Origin: Takakia lepidozioides
Lineage: Eukaryota; Streptophyta; Takakiopsida; Takakiales; Takakiaceae
NCBI GenBank assembly: GCA_030704615.1
Contig: CM060734.1
Coordinates: 42,734,042-42,798,041, forward strand
DNA: 64,000 nt
Reading direction: 5' to 3'
Shown: positions 22,736 to 32,850 of the stretch, piece by piece
Position numbering within the stretch: the stretch's first letter is position 1
How the letters are laid out: every line of letters begins with the position of its first letter
Made by a program: the position numbers and the translations under genes
The notes under the pieces: model-generated
Told to the model about the DNA's origin: nothing
Databases searched by the model: none
The model's input: only the letters and a program-made list of their open reading frames with translations

Positions 22736-23929
22736 GGGATAGGGGGCAGACAGGGACTCAAACCCTAGAATCGGGGCATGAAGAAATCCGTCCTGTGCGA
22801 AATCATTTCCAGCTCGGCATGATGCGAGGCCTCTCGTATGAGCCAAGCGAGAGGACAGGGCCTTGCGTATGGAGTGGGTGTGCAGGAGCGTATGCCTTGT
22901 GCAAATGTGTGAATTTTGCTTTGTTTGCCCCTGTTTTCTCTCACTGAAGTCGGAAGCAGGTTTGCTTGTCACAAGTTGCAGTAAAGGAGTTGGGTTGCTG
23001 ATTTGTGTGACATTGAACTTGTTACATCTGCCGTTTTGTTGGCTCTTTGCAAGAAAAATCCTATGGTCTCTTCTTTTGAACCCACTGGTGCCTTCAGGGA
23101 TGCCATTCAAATTAGGTGATTACACGAAACACATAGGCTTATTGTGTATGTTTGACATGTTCCAATGTTCCTCATTGTGTAGAATCTAATGGAGCCCAAA
23201 GTGACTTGCAATGAATGTTGTTGAAAGAGCACTATGACTCCTACAGAAGGGAATTTGTCAAAATATTGATGTTGTCGAATTTTGGGCACAAAGGTCTACT
23301 GTAGATCATGGAGCAGAGCTGGCACAAGTTTTCTAAAGATCCTCATCAATGGTGGGACAAAAGCAATTGCAAGGTGTGACTTTCTTAATGTACAATGCAG
23401 AGAAATTTGTCCATCCTGCAAATGTGGCCGGTTCTTACTGTTAGTATCATGATTTGGTATCTTTCCTATTGTTCACAAGGTCCTTGGGAGGGTCAGGTTG
23501 GTCTTAGAAGCTTGAGTTTTGGCTTAAATCCGGACTAAACTTAATATATATTTGTATTAAATTTAATTGAAATATTAATAATATCATGGTGTAATGTGTG
23601 ATTGAACTTTGTGAAATTTCAGGTGATGTCATACTTGTTTCAAAATGTGTCATAGAAGAGGTCCATTTGACATTGAAGTGCTCAATGTGACGTAGCAGTA
23701 TTGAACAATTCATTGAACGTCCACTTGGAAGTCGAATAAAGTAATATTCCATTGCAGGTCATCATGATAAACAAATGGGTCGCATCGAACATGGGCCAAA
23801 CTCGTACTCTACCATACTCGATACAAGTTGCTAGTAATTTTTTGTTCACATACCACGCCATTGGAATGAATCATGTTTTGGATGTGACAAGGGCGGTAAA
23901 ATATTAGAATAGCATGAAACATTCGGAAG
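22736..23929. other. No gene recognised
   Basis: AT-rich from 23,500. Short frames on both strands resemble no known family and no splice-linked series was found. Confidence 0.35.
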
Positions 23930-25540
23930 AGGTACTAGGGTAGTACAATAAGGTTTGGGGTGTAACTAGAGAGAAGTGTAATAAGGTTTGGGTTTACAGT
24001 AAGGGTAAGGGTTTAGGGTTTGGATTTAGGGTACAAAAAGACAAACAAATATGATGGACTCACACTCGGTAGAATTAAGAAATGGTTGAGGAATTTGATA
24101 TCCCTGTAATCATTCTATCATACCTTATCCAGCAAAAGAAAATATTAAAAGAGCATGAAACATTGAGAAGATGTAACATGGTAGTACAATAAGGTTTGGA
24201 GAGTATAACTAGGGTAGTACACTAAAGTTATTGGTTTATGGTAAGATTAATGTTTTAGGGGTGATGGTAAAGGTAGGGTTTTCGGTTTGGGTTTAAGAAC
24301 ACTATTGGACAAACAAATATGGAAGACTCACAGTCGCTAGAACTTGGTGTGTGTTAGAAGGATAAAAAATAAAATAAAAAATGGAGAAACAAATATTATG
24401 GAAGAGTCATTGGGCCGGAGAAGTATTTAGATTGAGGATTCGTACTTGGAACCTGGTATTAAGATACATATGGTTATGGTATGGATACTTCATTCTCATT
24501 TGCAAAGGAAAGGTAAGGGTTTAGACGTAACAATGGCGTAGGGTTTTGTTTAGGGTTCCCGACGAGGGTTTAGGGTTTGGGTTGAAGGCAGAAATGGTGA
24601 GCATATATGCCGGAAGACTCGCACTCGCTACAACTTAGTGTTATTAGTAAGGTAGTACTAAGCAAAATAAAAATGAAGAACCTAATATTATGGAAGTGTA
24701 GTCATTGCATCGGACAAATATTTAAATGAAAGACTCGTCCTTGGAACTTGGTATTAAGATACATAGAAAGCAAAGTTCGATAAAAAAAGGTAAGTGCATG
24801 TCAATCCAAACCAAAGGCAAAACCTTGCGCAAGGTGAAGGGCGAAGAGATTTGAATAACCATAAATAGTTATGGTTATGGTATGGATACTTCATTCCTAG
24901 TTGCAAGGGAAGGGTAAGGGTTTAGACGTAACAATGGCGTAGGGTTTTCGACGAGGGTTTAGGGCTTGGATTGAAGGCAGAAATGGTGAGCATACATGCC
25001 GGAAGACTCGCACTCGCTACAACTTAGTGTGTGTTAGTATGGTACAAAATGGAAATTTGGTTATATTGAAGAGATTTGGATAACCAAAATGGTTATAATT
25101 ATGGTATGGATAGTTGATTCCCATTTGCAAAGGGAAGGGAAAGGGTTCTGGGGTATTGGGTTAAGGGTAAATGTTTAGGGTTTTCTAGTAAGGGTTTAGG
25201 GTTTTTGTTTTAAGTTACAAAATAGACAAACACTAAGTCTTATGGAAAACTCCAGACTTCGCTAGAACTTAGCGTTGTTAGTAAGGTACTAGTAAGCAAA
25301 ACAAAAATAAAAAACCTAATATTATGGACAAGTATTTAAATGAAAGACTCGTTGTTGGAACCTGGACCTAGTATTAAGATGTAACATAGAAAGCAAACTG
25401 TAATATGCCTAAATGCATGTCAATCCAAAACAAAGGAAAAAGCTAGCGCAAATGTGAAGGGAGAAGACATTTCAATAACCATAATGGTTATGGTTATGGC
25501 TATGGTTATGGTATGAATAGATTTGGAAAGAAAATGGCGT
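23930..25540. repeat. Degenerate tandem field with telomere-like GGGTTTAG motifs
   Basis: A repeating unit contains GGTTATGGTATGGATA, AAGGGTTTAGACGTAACAA, ACGAGGGTTTAGGG and GAAGACTCGCACTCGCTAC. It is clearest at 24,473-24,640, 24,868-25,028 and, more weakly, 25,101-25,285, with earlier diverged copies from 23,930. Spacing is about 395 bp and then about 230 bp. TTTAGGG-like motifs occur many times but never in perfect tandem, so this is an interstitial repeat and not a telomere. No coding frame. Confidence 0.65.
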
Positions 25541-26296
25541 TATATAACGACTTTTGGGAAGCGCCTGGATCTCATGGGAGAAAATGGATATGAAGAAAAC
25601 ATGAGAGAGGATAAAAAGTCAGACCACCAAATAAAAACTATGAGAAATAAAAATTGATTAAAATTTGAACAACGGAAAATGACATGTGAAATTCCCTCTT
25701 AAACCAGGGCCAAAGATGAGAAGTATGAAAATGAAATGAAATGAAAATTTGGTGAAGAAAAGTCGTAGAGCTTAGAGGGAAAATGGAGGAAAACCTCATA
25801 GAAAAAACTTGAGGACTGGCAAATTGAAAAACTGTATGTAACAACGATTGAGTAAGGCTCCTCCTAGTGGGAGACTTCAGTGGGAGAATTGGTTATGCGA
25901 AAAGCAAGTTCAATGTTTCAGAGAAGGACTGGAAATGGGCTATTTTCTTCCGTTGTTAAAAACCTCTTTGACCGAATTTGAAGACTCCAGTGGTCGTGCC
26001 CGCCCATTTTGTTTTTGTGATCTATATGTTATGTAGGCGAAACTCCCCCACAGGGTCATCTTTGTTGACCAGGACGTACAGCAGGCTAGCATCCAGCAAA
26101 CCAGAAACAAAGGACGAGAACGTCCACTGGACATTCGAGGTTCAGTGCGACATAAGAAGATAACAAAAATGATCCCCCAACGCAAACAAGAAGGGCCATA
26201 TAGAGAAGAAAAATTTATTTCTTAAATCGAAGTACTGGAGTTGACCTCAACAATATGTCTTTGGTCTGGAACTCGCTCGCACGACTCGTTTTCTGA
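25541..26296. other. No gene recognised
   Basis: Low-complexity, purine-rich sequence to about 25,850, then short overlapping frames on both strands (25,848-26,185) without family resemblance. Confidence 0.35.
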
Positions 26297-26604
26297 CTAA
26301 CGATTAGCCTCCTCCAAATTAGGGTCCAAATTAGGGTCCAACCCTAAACCACCCTTTCTCGGTCTCCACCACTCCACCTTCACCTTCTTAAAATTAGGAT
26401 CCTCCCTTTCGCGGATCACGCCAGATATTGTCACCCCCATGCAGACCGGGCATGTACTTGGGTCATAAGGGCGAACGAGCACAAAAAACCTTGAACGGAT
26501 TCAAGGATATTCTTGGTCGCTCACACCTCGGGCCACATTAAGGTTCTAGGATTCCTCCTCTTTTTTCATATCTGGCAATATATGTGGATGGATTCCATCT
26601 CTGT

Positions 26605-27792
26605 CACTACAGCAAATGGGGGGGGGGGGGGGGGGGGGGGGGGTTTGCGACGCCACGCCCCCACGTCCTGCGCGACGCCGAGCCCACGGCGTTTTTTTGC
26701 GACGCCTCGGCGTTGCAATCCCCCGCTGCGACACCATTACGACGCCCAGCCGTCGTAAGGTGGCATGAAGGGGGAAAGAGGACCCTCGCTGCGACGGATT
26801 TTTTTTTCTTGCGACGCCCCGGCGTCGGAAATCCAAATATATATATATATATATATATATACATATTAGACATTGCGACGCCTCGGCGTCGCAAAAGCGT
26901 CACTAAGGGCGCCCCAGCGCCTCTGTGACGTCAGGGCGTCGCAACAACATCACCACAATGAGATTTTTTTTTATTTTTTTTATTTTTTTCGGGCTTTGCG
27001 GCCCTCAACTTCACAAAAGCGTCGTTGGGGGCGCCCCGCGCTAGGACACCTAACGTTGCGACGTCAGGGGGTCGCAACGGCGTCGCCACAGGGGGTCGCA
27101 ATGATGTTGTGGTCAGCTTAGGTCCACACAATGACGTCGCTTGGGGCATCTGGTGGTGGGGGGGTACAACAATGGCGATGATGCTGGGGCTGGGGCTGGG
27201 GCTGGGGCTGGGCACTAAGGCTGTGGAGGTTGCAACTCCCCGGCGTCACAAGAGAGACCCCCTTAGAAAGAACTTGAAGGAACTTGAAGGAAATCTTTAT
27301 ATGTATATATATAAATTTAGATTGTTTTTGTGATACATAGATAAAGCGTAGGTGTGTTGGTTAGTTTGTAGTGTCTTAGAAATGTTATAAAGTGGAGGTC
27401 TTAGGTTCAATTATGCGTTGCATGATATATGTAGAACAATGAACATATCGCCATTAGACAGAACCGGAGTCAATGGTCAACAAGTTTTTGAAATTCAAAT
27501 TTTCTCGCCTAAATTCAAATGTACCCCCTTAAATTGTGACGTCTGGGCGTCGCACTTTGCGACCCTCGGACGGTGCTAATTCTGCATTGCATAAATTTTT
27601 ATTTTTTTATTTTTTTTTCGACGCCCGGGCGTCGCAAACCGCAGTTTCGCGATTTTTTTTTGGCGACGCCCTTACGACGGGCTTGCAACGCCCGGGCGTC
27701 GCAAATTTGGTTTTTTTCCCGACCCGAAAAGGGCTATTTTACGACTCTGCGGCGTGGCCGTGGCGTCGAAAACCCCCCATTTTCCTGTAGTG
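26605..27792. mobile_element. Non-autonomous CACTA (En/Spm-type) transposon
   Basis: It starts CACTACAGCAAATGGGGGG and ends CCCCCCATTTTCCTGTAGTG, an inverted terminal repeat of about 20 bp with the CACTA-type end. The 3-bp target duplication TGT lies at 26,602-26,604 and 27,793-27,795. The interior (1,188 bp) has no transposase. It is filled with subterminal GCGACGCC / GGCGTCGC motifs in both orientations (at least a dozen), the kind of motif bound by CACTA transposases. The left TIR is followed by an expanded run of 26 G. A TA microsatellite lies at about 26,838-26,861. Removing it leaves a continuous frame in the host gene. Confidence 0.9.
27185..27212 (+). repeat. GGGGCT repeat with G-quadruplex potential
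   Basis: Four GGGGCT units followed by GGG inside the CACTA element give four G-tracts spaced by two bases, a canonical quadruplex pattern. Confidence 0.7.
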
Positions 27793-28932
27793 TGTAATGA
27801 TTCTTGGACCAATTTGTTTTCGGCCAGAATCCCTCAAGAAGCTGAAGACGGTCGGGAGCTTTTGGAATTGGCTTATCCAGCTCGGCGAGAATGTTTCCCC
27901 AGTACTGGTCGTATTGTTCCATTCGACCTCTGTAATGATCGTCAAGCATCATTCCTTTCGTCCAAAAATCCATGTATTTTTTTTTTATTCCATTCTTAAT
28001 GAATGACTATTTTTCGGAGGAGTCGTCCCGACTCCCCAGATAGGTCTCATTGGAACGGCGTCTGGGTCTCCTTCAGGGAGCTTCAGAGTCCCGTCAGAAT
28101 TGGACTTCCACATCTTCACGCTATTGTTTGTTGGAAGCCAATCCGAATCAGTAGCGGACTTTACGGGCCAGCCCTCCGCATCCTTAAAAAAACGAAAGAC
28201 GTGCATCTCCGAAATCCCGACCAACGCCTCCTTTCCATCTAGATTACAGCCTTTGACAAAATTCTTGAAGTCGGGAACCTCTTGAATAATCTGTGGAATG
28301 AACTGCAGATCTTGCGAGGTCATAAAAAACCTCATCAAATCAGAAAGAATGTAGGTGCTTCGTTCCTTCAGCTTCTTCGATAGGTAGCTGAAGAACTCGT
28401 CGATGTCCTCATGGGTGTGTCCGACCATTAGGAACCCTAGCTGGATTTCTTCAAAAACATCTTTGGCGGTCAGGAGGGATAGAAAAGCAAGCATCCATCT
28501 GTTCTTATTGTCCTTCACAGAGTTGTCCATTTGCAAGTACAGTCTTCTCGGAAGTGGACGAGCACCACGTTTGTCTTCCGGCCTGCAGGGTTTAAGAGCA
28601 TCCAAACATCTCGATTTACCTCTGATTCGAAAAACTTGTTTTGAAGTCGATAATCGAAAATGTTCATAGACTCGTGACATGTTGGCTTCTCCAGCTGGCG
28701 CAGGCAACGTGCCAAAGAACCAATTGTAAAGTTTGAATTTCCCTTCCAGAACTCAAGAGAATACTGTCCGTAAGCTCCATCACCGTATCCGTGCGTGACC
28801 ATTCTCGTTAGTGAAACTGGAAGCTGACCCAATCCAGAAATCATCTTATTTGGAGTCTGTAGCCTTGGAACAACTGATTTCCTATGATCCATTTTGTCGT
28901 GAATAATACAGAGAAACTCCTCCGGAATCATA

Positions 28933-29460
28933 TGTCGTGCGCATACATATCGCTACACAACTACATCGCTGTCCAAACCACACCACACATATATGCACAA
29001 TAAAGTAGTCTGCCACAATGATAAGAAAACTAGAAAACATACTGCTCACACCAGAAACAACATGAATCCATCGCTATCACTCTTTAAAACAGAACTCGAG
29101 CCAGGGGCACCCCAAGCTATGGGGACTCCACCCCACAACAACCTACACTCCCATCATAAGCACACTCAAATCTAAACGCATGAAGGAGCTCGGTCGCGCA
29201 GGCTCAACTCGAGAGAGATGAGCTGCGCGACTGCCGCTCTCGTGAAGATAAGACGGACCAGGTGTCAAACTAAACTTGACACCTGATTTAACACTTGACC
29301 TAAATCCAAGTGTTAAATACAAATAACTAGTTTTATTCTAGCTGTTTTCACACTGTGCTTATTTAACTTGACAGCTGTCGTGCGCATACATATCGCTACA
29401 CAACTACATCGCTGTCCAAACCACACCACACATATATGCACAATAAAGTAGTCTGCCACA
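28933..29460 (-). repeat. LTR-like end of the methyltransferase retrotransposon, with 85-bp terminal repeats
   Basis: On the minus strand it begins TGTGGCAGACTACTTTATTG right after a polypurine tract and ends GTATGCGCACGACA. An 85-bp block is repeated identically at 28,933-29,017 and 29,376-29,460. Either the whole 528 bp is an LTR whose two ends are the same 85 bp, or two 85-bp LTRs flank a TRIM-like interior. A diverged relative with the same layout is at 49,782-50,190. The 85-bp block has TG...CA ends in both readings. Confidence 0.65.
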
Positions 29461-29719
29461 ATCGCCCCCTAGCTGGTGGATAGGTCCCTCTACCTCCAGA
29501 TAGCTACAAGATGTAATAGCCACAGCCGTACTAAGTCCTCTATCACTGTCCCTATTGTACTCAAACTCTATAGACCAAGGGGCCGGGTACAAGAGTAGCC
29601 CCATCGTTAGTCGCCGTCTTGCAATCTGTGAACTTGAGCCAGGATCTCGTGTGTTCAAGGTCTCCTAGTAGCTGGGCCTTGCGTTTCTTGTTAGCCTTCC
29701 ATGGTTGTATCCACTCCCA

Positions 29720-30967
29720 CTATCCAATGCAATGTGGACATAACCAATCCCCATCTGGAACCATCTCAAGAGGTGGAGTCAAGCATCCCATATGCCAACC
29801 TCTAGAGCATCGATCGCACACCAGCATGGTGGCTGCCCCTTTAGCAGACCCACACAACATGCACCTCAAACCTGCAGATACCACTGCCAGGTTTGGGTCA
29901 ATCCTGCCATCGACATTCGGAAGGTGACATGGCGCACAATTACGCACATGGTCCTTCCAAGTTATGCCATCCCGACCCTCCAAGACCAAGACGCCTGAGG
30001 GCAAGACCTCTCGAACCCTCAGAATAACACGTCCTGCAGTCACATCCAAGGTCGTAGGAGCAGTTTGCTGCAGATAGACATAGTCACCAGGGTTGAATCT
30101 CCGAACCCCAGGACGATAGCCCCCACCACGTATGGTAGCATACCTCAACGTATCACGGTGTTGTGCAATGGCAAGGTTCTCGAAAGCCATGGGCATGACT
30201 CTCTTGAACAACTCTGCACGCTGCTCACATGCACGTGCCCACACGTCCGGATCGTCAAGGTTAAGAACTGTAGCAACTTCTCTGCGAATGGATGTAGGCA
30301 AATCCGGCTCTCGGCCAAAGAGAAGAAAGTATGGTGAGAAGGAGGCAAGTGACGCTTGCTTGCTGAACCTGTAGCCCATGGCTAACCAGGGTAACTGAAG
30401 GTCCCAATCTCCTAGGTGTCCCTTCTGCAAGCCATACTTGCACAAACCCCTCTTTACTGTCTGAACAACTCTCTCTGCCAAGCCATCGGCCTCAGGATGA
30501 TCCCGAGAAGTGGTGTGGTGGTCTATCAAGGCCTTGTCACACAAAGCCTGAAACTCCCCCAAGAACTCTCTCCCTTGGTCCGTGAGTACCTCAGCTGGAG
30601 CACCGAATCGGCTAAGCACACAATCCAGGAATGCATACGCAGCTCCCACACTAGCCTTATCAGGCAATGGAACCAATTCAATCCACTTGGAGAAGTGCTC
30701 CACCATCACCAACACATATCTGAGGTGGTGCATAGTCAGTGGCAACGGTCCTGCGAAGTCAAGATTCCACCTGTAGCCCAATCCCATGATCGGAAGAGGA
30801 TGCAACTGGGGTGTAGGGGCCTTGAATGAAGCACGCTCCCTGTCACATACCATGCACCTAGCCACGAACCGTTGCACCTCTGTGTGTATACCACGCCCTC
30901 CAATACTGCCCCTGCAGTAGACTGTGAGTGCGTCGCACTCCAAAATGCCCCAACTCCTCATGGGCAT
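29720..30967 (-). CDS. Retrotransposon integrase with C-terminal PHD finger
   Basis: The zinc region is split across a frameshift: HAHEELGHFGVRRTHSLL lies in the preceding frame and RFVARCMVCDRERA in this one. The DDE core shows NLDFAGPLP (D), VLTDQGREFLGEF (D) and SRDHPEADGLAERVVQTVKR (E). A C-terminal region (FNPGDYVYLQQ, WKDHVRNCAPCHLP) follows. The last 50 residues, about 29,860-29,725, form C-x2-C-x11-C-x2-C-x4-H-x2-C-x14-C-x2-C, a textbook C4HC3 PHD finger with Trp before the His and the tail DGDWLCPHC. PHD fingers often read histone H3 tails. Here it sits where chromoviruses carry a chromodomain, so a role in choosing integration sites is an inference. The frame ends at 29,720. Confidence 0.9.
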   Translation of the reverse strand: MPMRSWGILECDALTVYCRGSIGGRGIHTEVQRFVARCMVCDRERASFKAPTPQLHPLPIMGLGYRWNLDFAGPLPLTMHHLRYVLVMVEHFSKWIELVPLPDKASVGAAYAFLDCVLSRFGAPAEVLTDQGREFLGEFQALCDKALIDHHTTSRDHPEADGLAERVVQTVKRGLCKYGLQKGHLGDWDLQLPWLAMGYRFSKQASLASFSPYFLLFGREPDLPTSIRREVATVLNLDDPDVWARACEQRAELFKRVMPMAFENLAIAQHRDTLRYATIRGGGYRPGVRRFNPGDYVYLQQTAPTTLDVTAGRVILRVREVLPSGVLVLEGRDGITWKDHVRNCAPCHLPNVDGRIDPNLAVVSAGLRCMLCGSAKGAATMLVCDRCSRGWHMGCLTPPLEMVPDGDWLCPHCIG

Positions 30968-31910
30968 GCCGCACTAACCGTGCCCGCTGTGTTGGGTGAG
31001 GCACAATCCTCACTCGACCATCCTCCCACACTCGGAGCAGGTGTGTCCCCTCCCACCTGAACCTCTTGGCTCGTTGTAGGATCCGATCCCTCTCCTTGGC
31101 AGTCACAGTGGCTGCCGTGTCTCCAGTGCGGAGGTAGTCCAATACAACTGAATCCTCATGTATATCTTTGGCGCCACCTTGCTCATTGCTGGCCTCAGGG
31201 TCCTCAGACACTTGATCTACAGTTATCCCTGTTGCAGGTCCAACCTGGCCTTCCGCTGCCAAGATACACAGAAATGCAGATGCAAGCGATCCGGGCACCA
31301 TCTCCTCGTCCGTCTCACCATGCCACCGAGCTCCAGTGTCATCCTGTTGGCTCGTGCATGGATTGCGACTCAACCCATCTGCATTGCGATTGACCAAACC
31401 CGGTCGATGCACCACTTGAAAATCATACTCTTGAAGGATGAGTGCCCACCGTGCAAGCTTCCCCGTAAGCTTGTCTGACTCCATCAACCACTTGAGTGGT
31501 TGGTGATCCGTGACAAAGGTGAAGAGATTGCCGTATAGATAGCACCTAAAGTGTGCCACGGCCCACACTGCAGCTAAGCATTCTCCCTCATATGAGCTAT
31601 ACTTAGACTCTGCAGCATTGTTCGAGCGGCTAGCATAAGCCACTACAAACTCTCTCCCCTCATCATCCACCTGTGTGAGCACCGCTCCAAGCCCCAGCAT
31701 GCTCCAATCTGTATGCAGCTGAAAAGAACGCCCCCTGATAGGTCGTCTCAAGATGGGCGCCGAGGTCAACCTCGCCTTGAGCTCTTGAAAAGCTTGTTCT
31801 TGCTCATCTTCCCACTGCCACTCCTGGTCCACCTTGGTCAGCTTGGTTAGAGCCTTTGCAATGGCACTAAATCCTTTAACAAACCGTCTGTAATAGTTTG
31901 CTAACCCCAT
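30858..31910 (-). CDS. Retrotransposon RNase H and connection to integrase
   Basis: This continues the reverse-transcriptase frame after a TGA at 31,917-31,919. It begins FMGLANYYRRFVKGFSAIAK (RT connection), followed by RNase H with the catalytic series LHTDWSMLGLGAVLTQ (D), SSYEGECLAAVWAV (E) and TFVTDHQPLKWLM (D), then RPGLVNRNADGLSR. An acidic linker precedes the integrase zinc domain (HAHEELGHFGVRRTH). It ends in a frameshift near 30,890, beyond which the integrase frame takes over. Confidence 0.9.
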   Translation of the reverse strand: MGLANYYRRFVKGFSAIAKALTKLTKVDQEWQWEDEQEQAFQELKARLTSAPILRRPIRGRSFQLHTDWSMLGLGAVLTQVDDEGREFVVAYASRSNNAAESKYSSYEGECLAAVWAVAHFRCYLYGNLFTFVTDHQPLKWLMESDKLTGKLARWALILQEYDFQVVHRPGLVNRNADGLSRNPCTSQQDDTGARWHGETDEEMVPGSLASAFLCILAAEGQVGPATGITVDQVSEDPEASNEQGGAKDIHEDSVVLDYLRTGDTAATVTAKERDRILQRAKRFRWEGTHLLRVWEDGRVRIVPHPTQRARLVRHAHEELGHFGVRRTHSLLQGQYWRAWYTHRGATVRG

Positions 31911-31916
31911 GAAAGC

Positions 31917-32850
31917 TCAAACTCGGCTCACATCCGTGGGGCGTGGAACCTGTGCAATGGACTCTACCTTAGTCTGCTGTACCCCCAATCCTCCAGGATA
32001 TATCATGTGACCCAGATACTCAATCTGGTTGTGGAAAAACTTGCACTTGCCCGGATGTAACTTCAATCCGTGCGTCCTTAAGCGCTCAAATACCCCCTGA
32101 AGGTGTCTCTCATGCTCTTCCACCGTAGCACTAAAGATGATGATGTCATCTATGTAGCACCGAGCAAACTCCACCCCTGCTAGAATCCTGTCCATGACTC
32201 TTTGAAACTCAGCGGGAGCGTTTTTAACCCCAAATGGTAAGAACCGCCACTGGTATAGGCAATCCTTCCCGTGCTCATTGATCCCCCAGAATGCTGTCTT
32301 TTGCTTATCCGCCTCCTTGATCGGCAACTGGTGATATCCGGATCGTAAATCCAACGTGCTAAAGACCTTGGAATGCCCAATGGCATCAAAGATCTCCTCT
32401 GGTGTCGGCATGGCATACCTATCGGACTTGGTCTGACGATTTACAGGCCGGTAATCACATACGTCTCTCCGTCCAATTGCCATAGACATCCTTCTTAGAT
32501 GACATCACTGTGGCTGAAGCATACTCTCCACCAGAGAGCTCCACCAAACCTGCCTCCCAAAGATCTTGAGTCCTCATCTGAATCAAAGACCTCTCCATGT
32601 CACTGTATCTATAAGGTCTCCGAAAGATTGGCGTGTCAGTGGCCAACTCAATACGGATCTCTTGACCCTTCAGTGCTCCCAAGTCCTTCAAACTGAAGGC
32701 AAAGCAATTCTTGTAAGCCCTCCGGAACCGTCGTATACGTCGTCTCTCTCCTCCGGTGACAATGGGTCCAATGTCAGGCTCCCAATTGTCCTCCGTAACT
32801 GCAACCTTAAGTCCAGTGGGCTTAGAGGTAGAGGACGCATCCCGTGGTTG
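31917..32850 (-). CDS. Reverse transcriptase
   Basis: It opens right after the TAG at 32,851 with the N-terminal RT region (AYKNCFAFSLKDLGALKG, DTPIFRRPYRYSDMERSLI). A small deletion near 32,480 shifts the frame before DYRPVNRQT. The palm follows: FSTLDLRSGYHQLPI, WRFLPFGVKNAPAEFQRVMD and the catalytic YIDDIIIFS. It ends with LHPGKCKFFHNQIEYLGHMI and a TGA at 31,917 where a CGA arginine is expected. Ty3/gypsy-type by motif set. Confidence 0.92.

Larger units (their letters stand above)
26297..28931 (-). pseudogene. DUF7869-type gene, split by a CACTA element and cut by an LTR
   Basis: The minus-strand frame from 28,931 opens within a protein (HDKMDHRKSVVPRLQTP...). After a frameshift near 28,560 it gives LYLQMDNSVKDNKNRWMLA, then AKDVFEEIQLGFLMVGHTHE and DIDEFFSYLSKKL, the signature of the plant/fungal domain of unknown function DUF7869, often found in repetitive gene families. 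The frame passes LEGFWPKTNWSKNHY to 27,796, where the CACTA transposon intrudes. The minus-strand sequence left of the element continues in the same frame (DGIHPHILPDMKKEEES). A further segment at 26,482-26,297 (FKKVKVEWWRP) resembles 55,090-54,960. The N-terminus is missing at the LTR edge (28,932). Biochemical role unknown. Confidence 0.7.

Noticed and set aside
22546-22947. 133-codon frame on the plus strand
   Set aside because: Translates a 60-bp tandem repeat. No family resemblance.
24000-24040. True telomeric array
   Set aside because: TTTAGGG words are interrupted and embedded in a longer repeat. No perfect tandem run.
26513-27333. Several long overlapping frames on both strands
   Set aside because: They arise from poly-G, TA and CG-rich subterminal repeats of the CACTA element and are not protein-like.
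28933-29460. A complete TRIM element with target duplication
   Set aside because: The flanks (TCATA and ATCGC) do not match, and the right side is the polypurine tract of the larger element. Kept only as an alternative.
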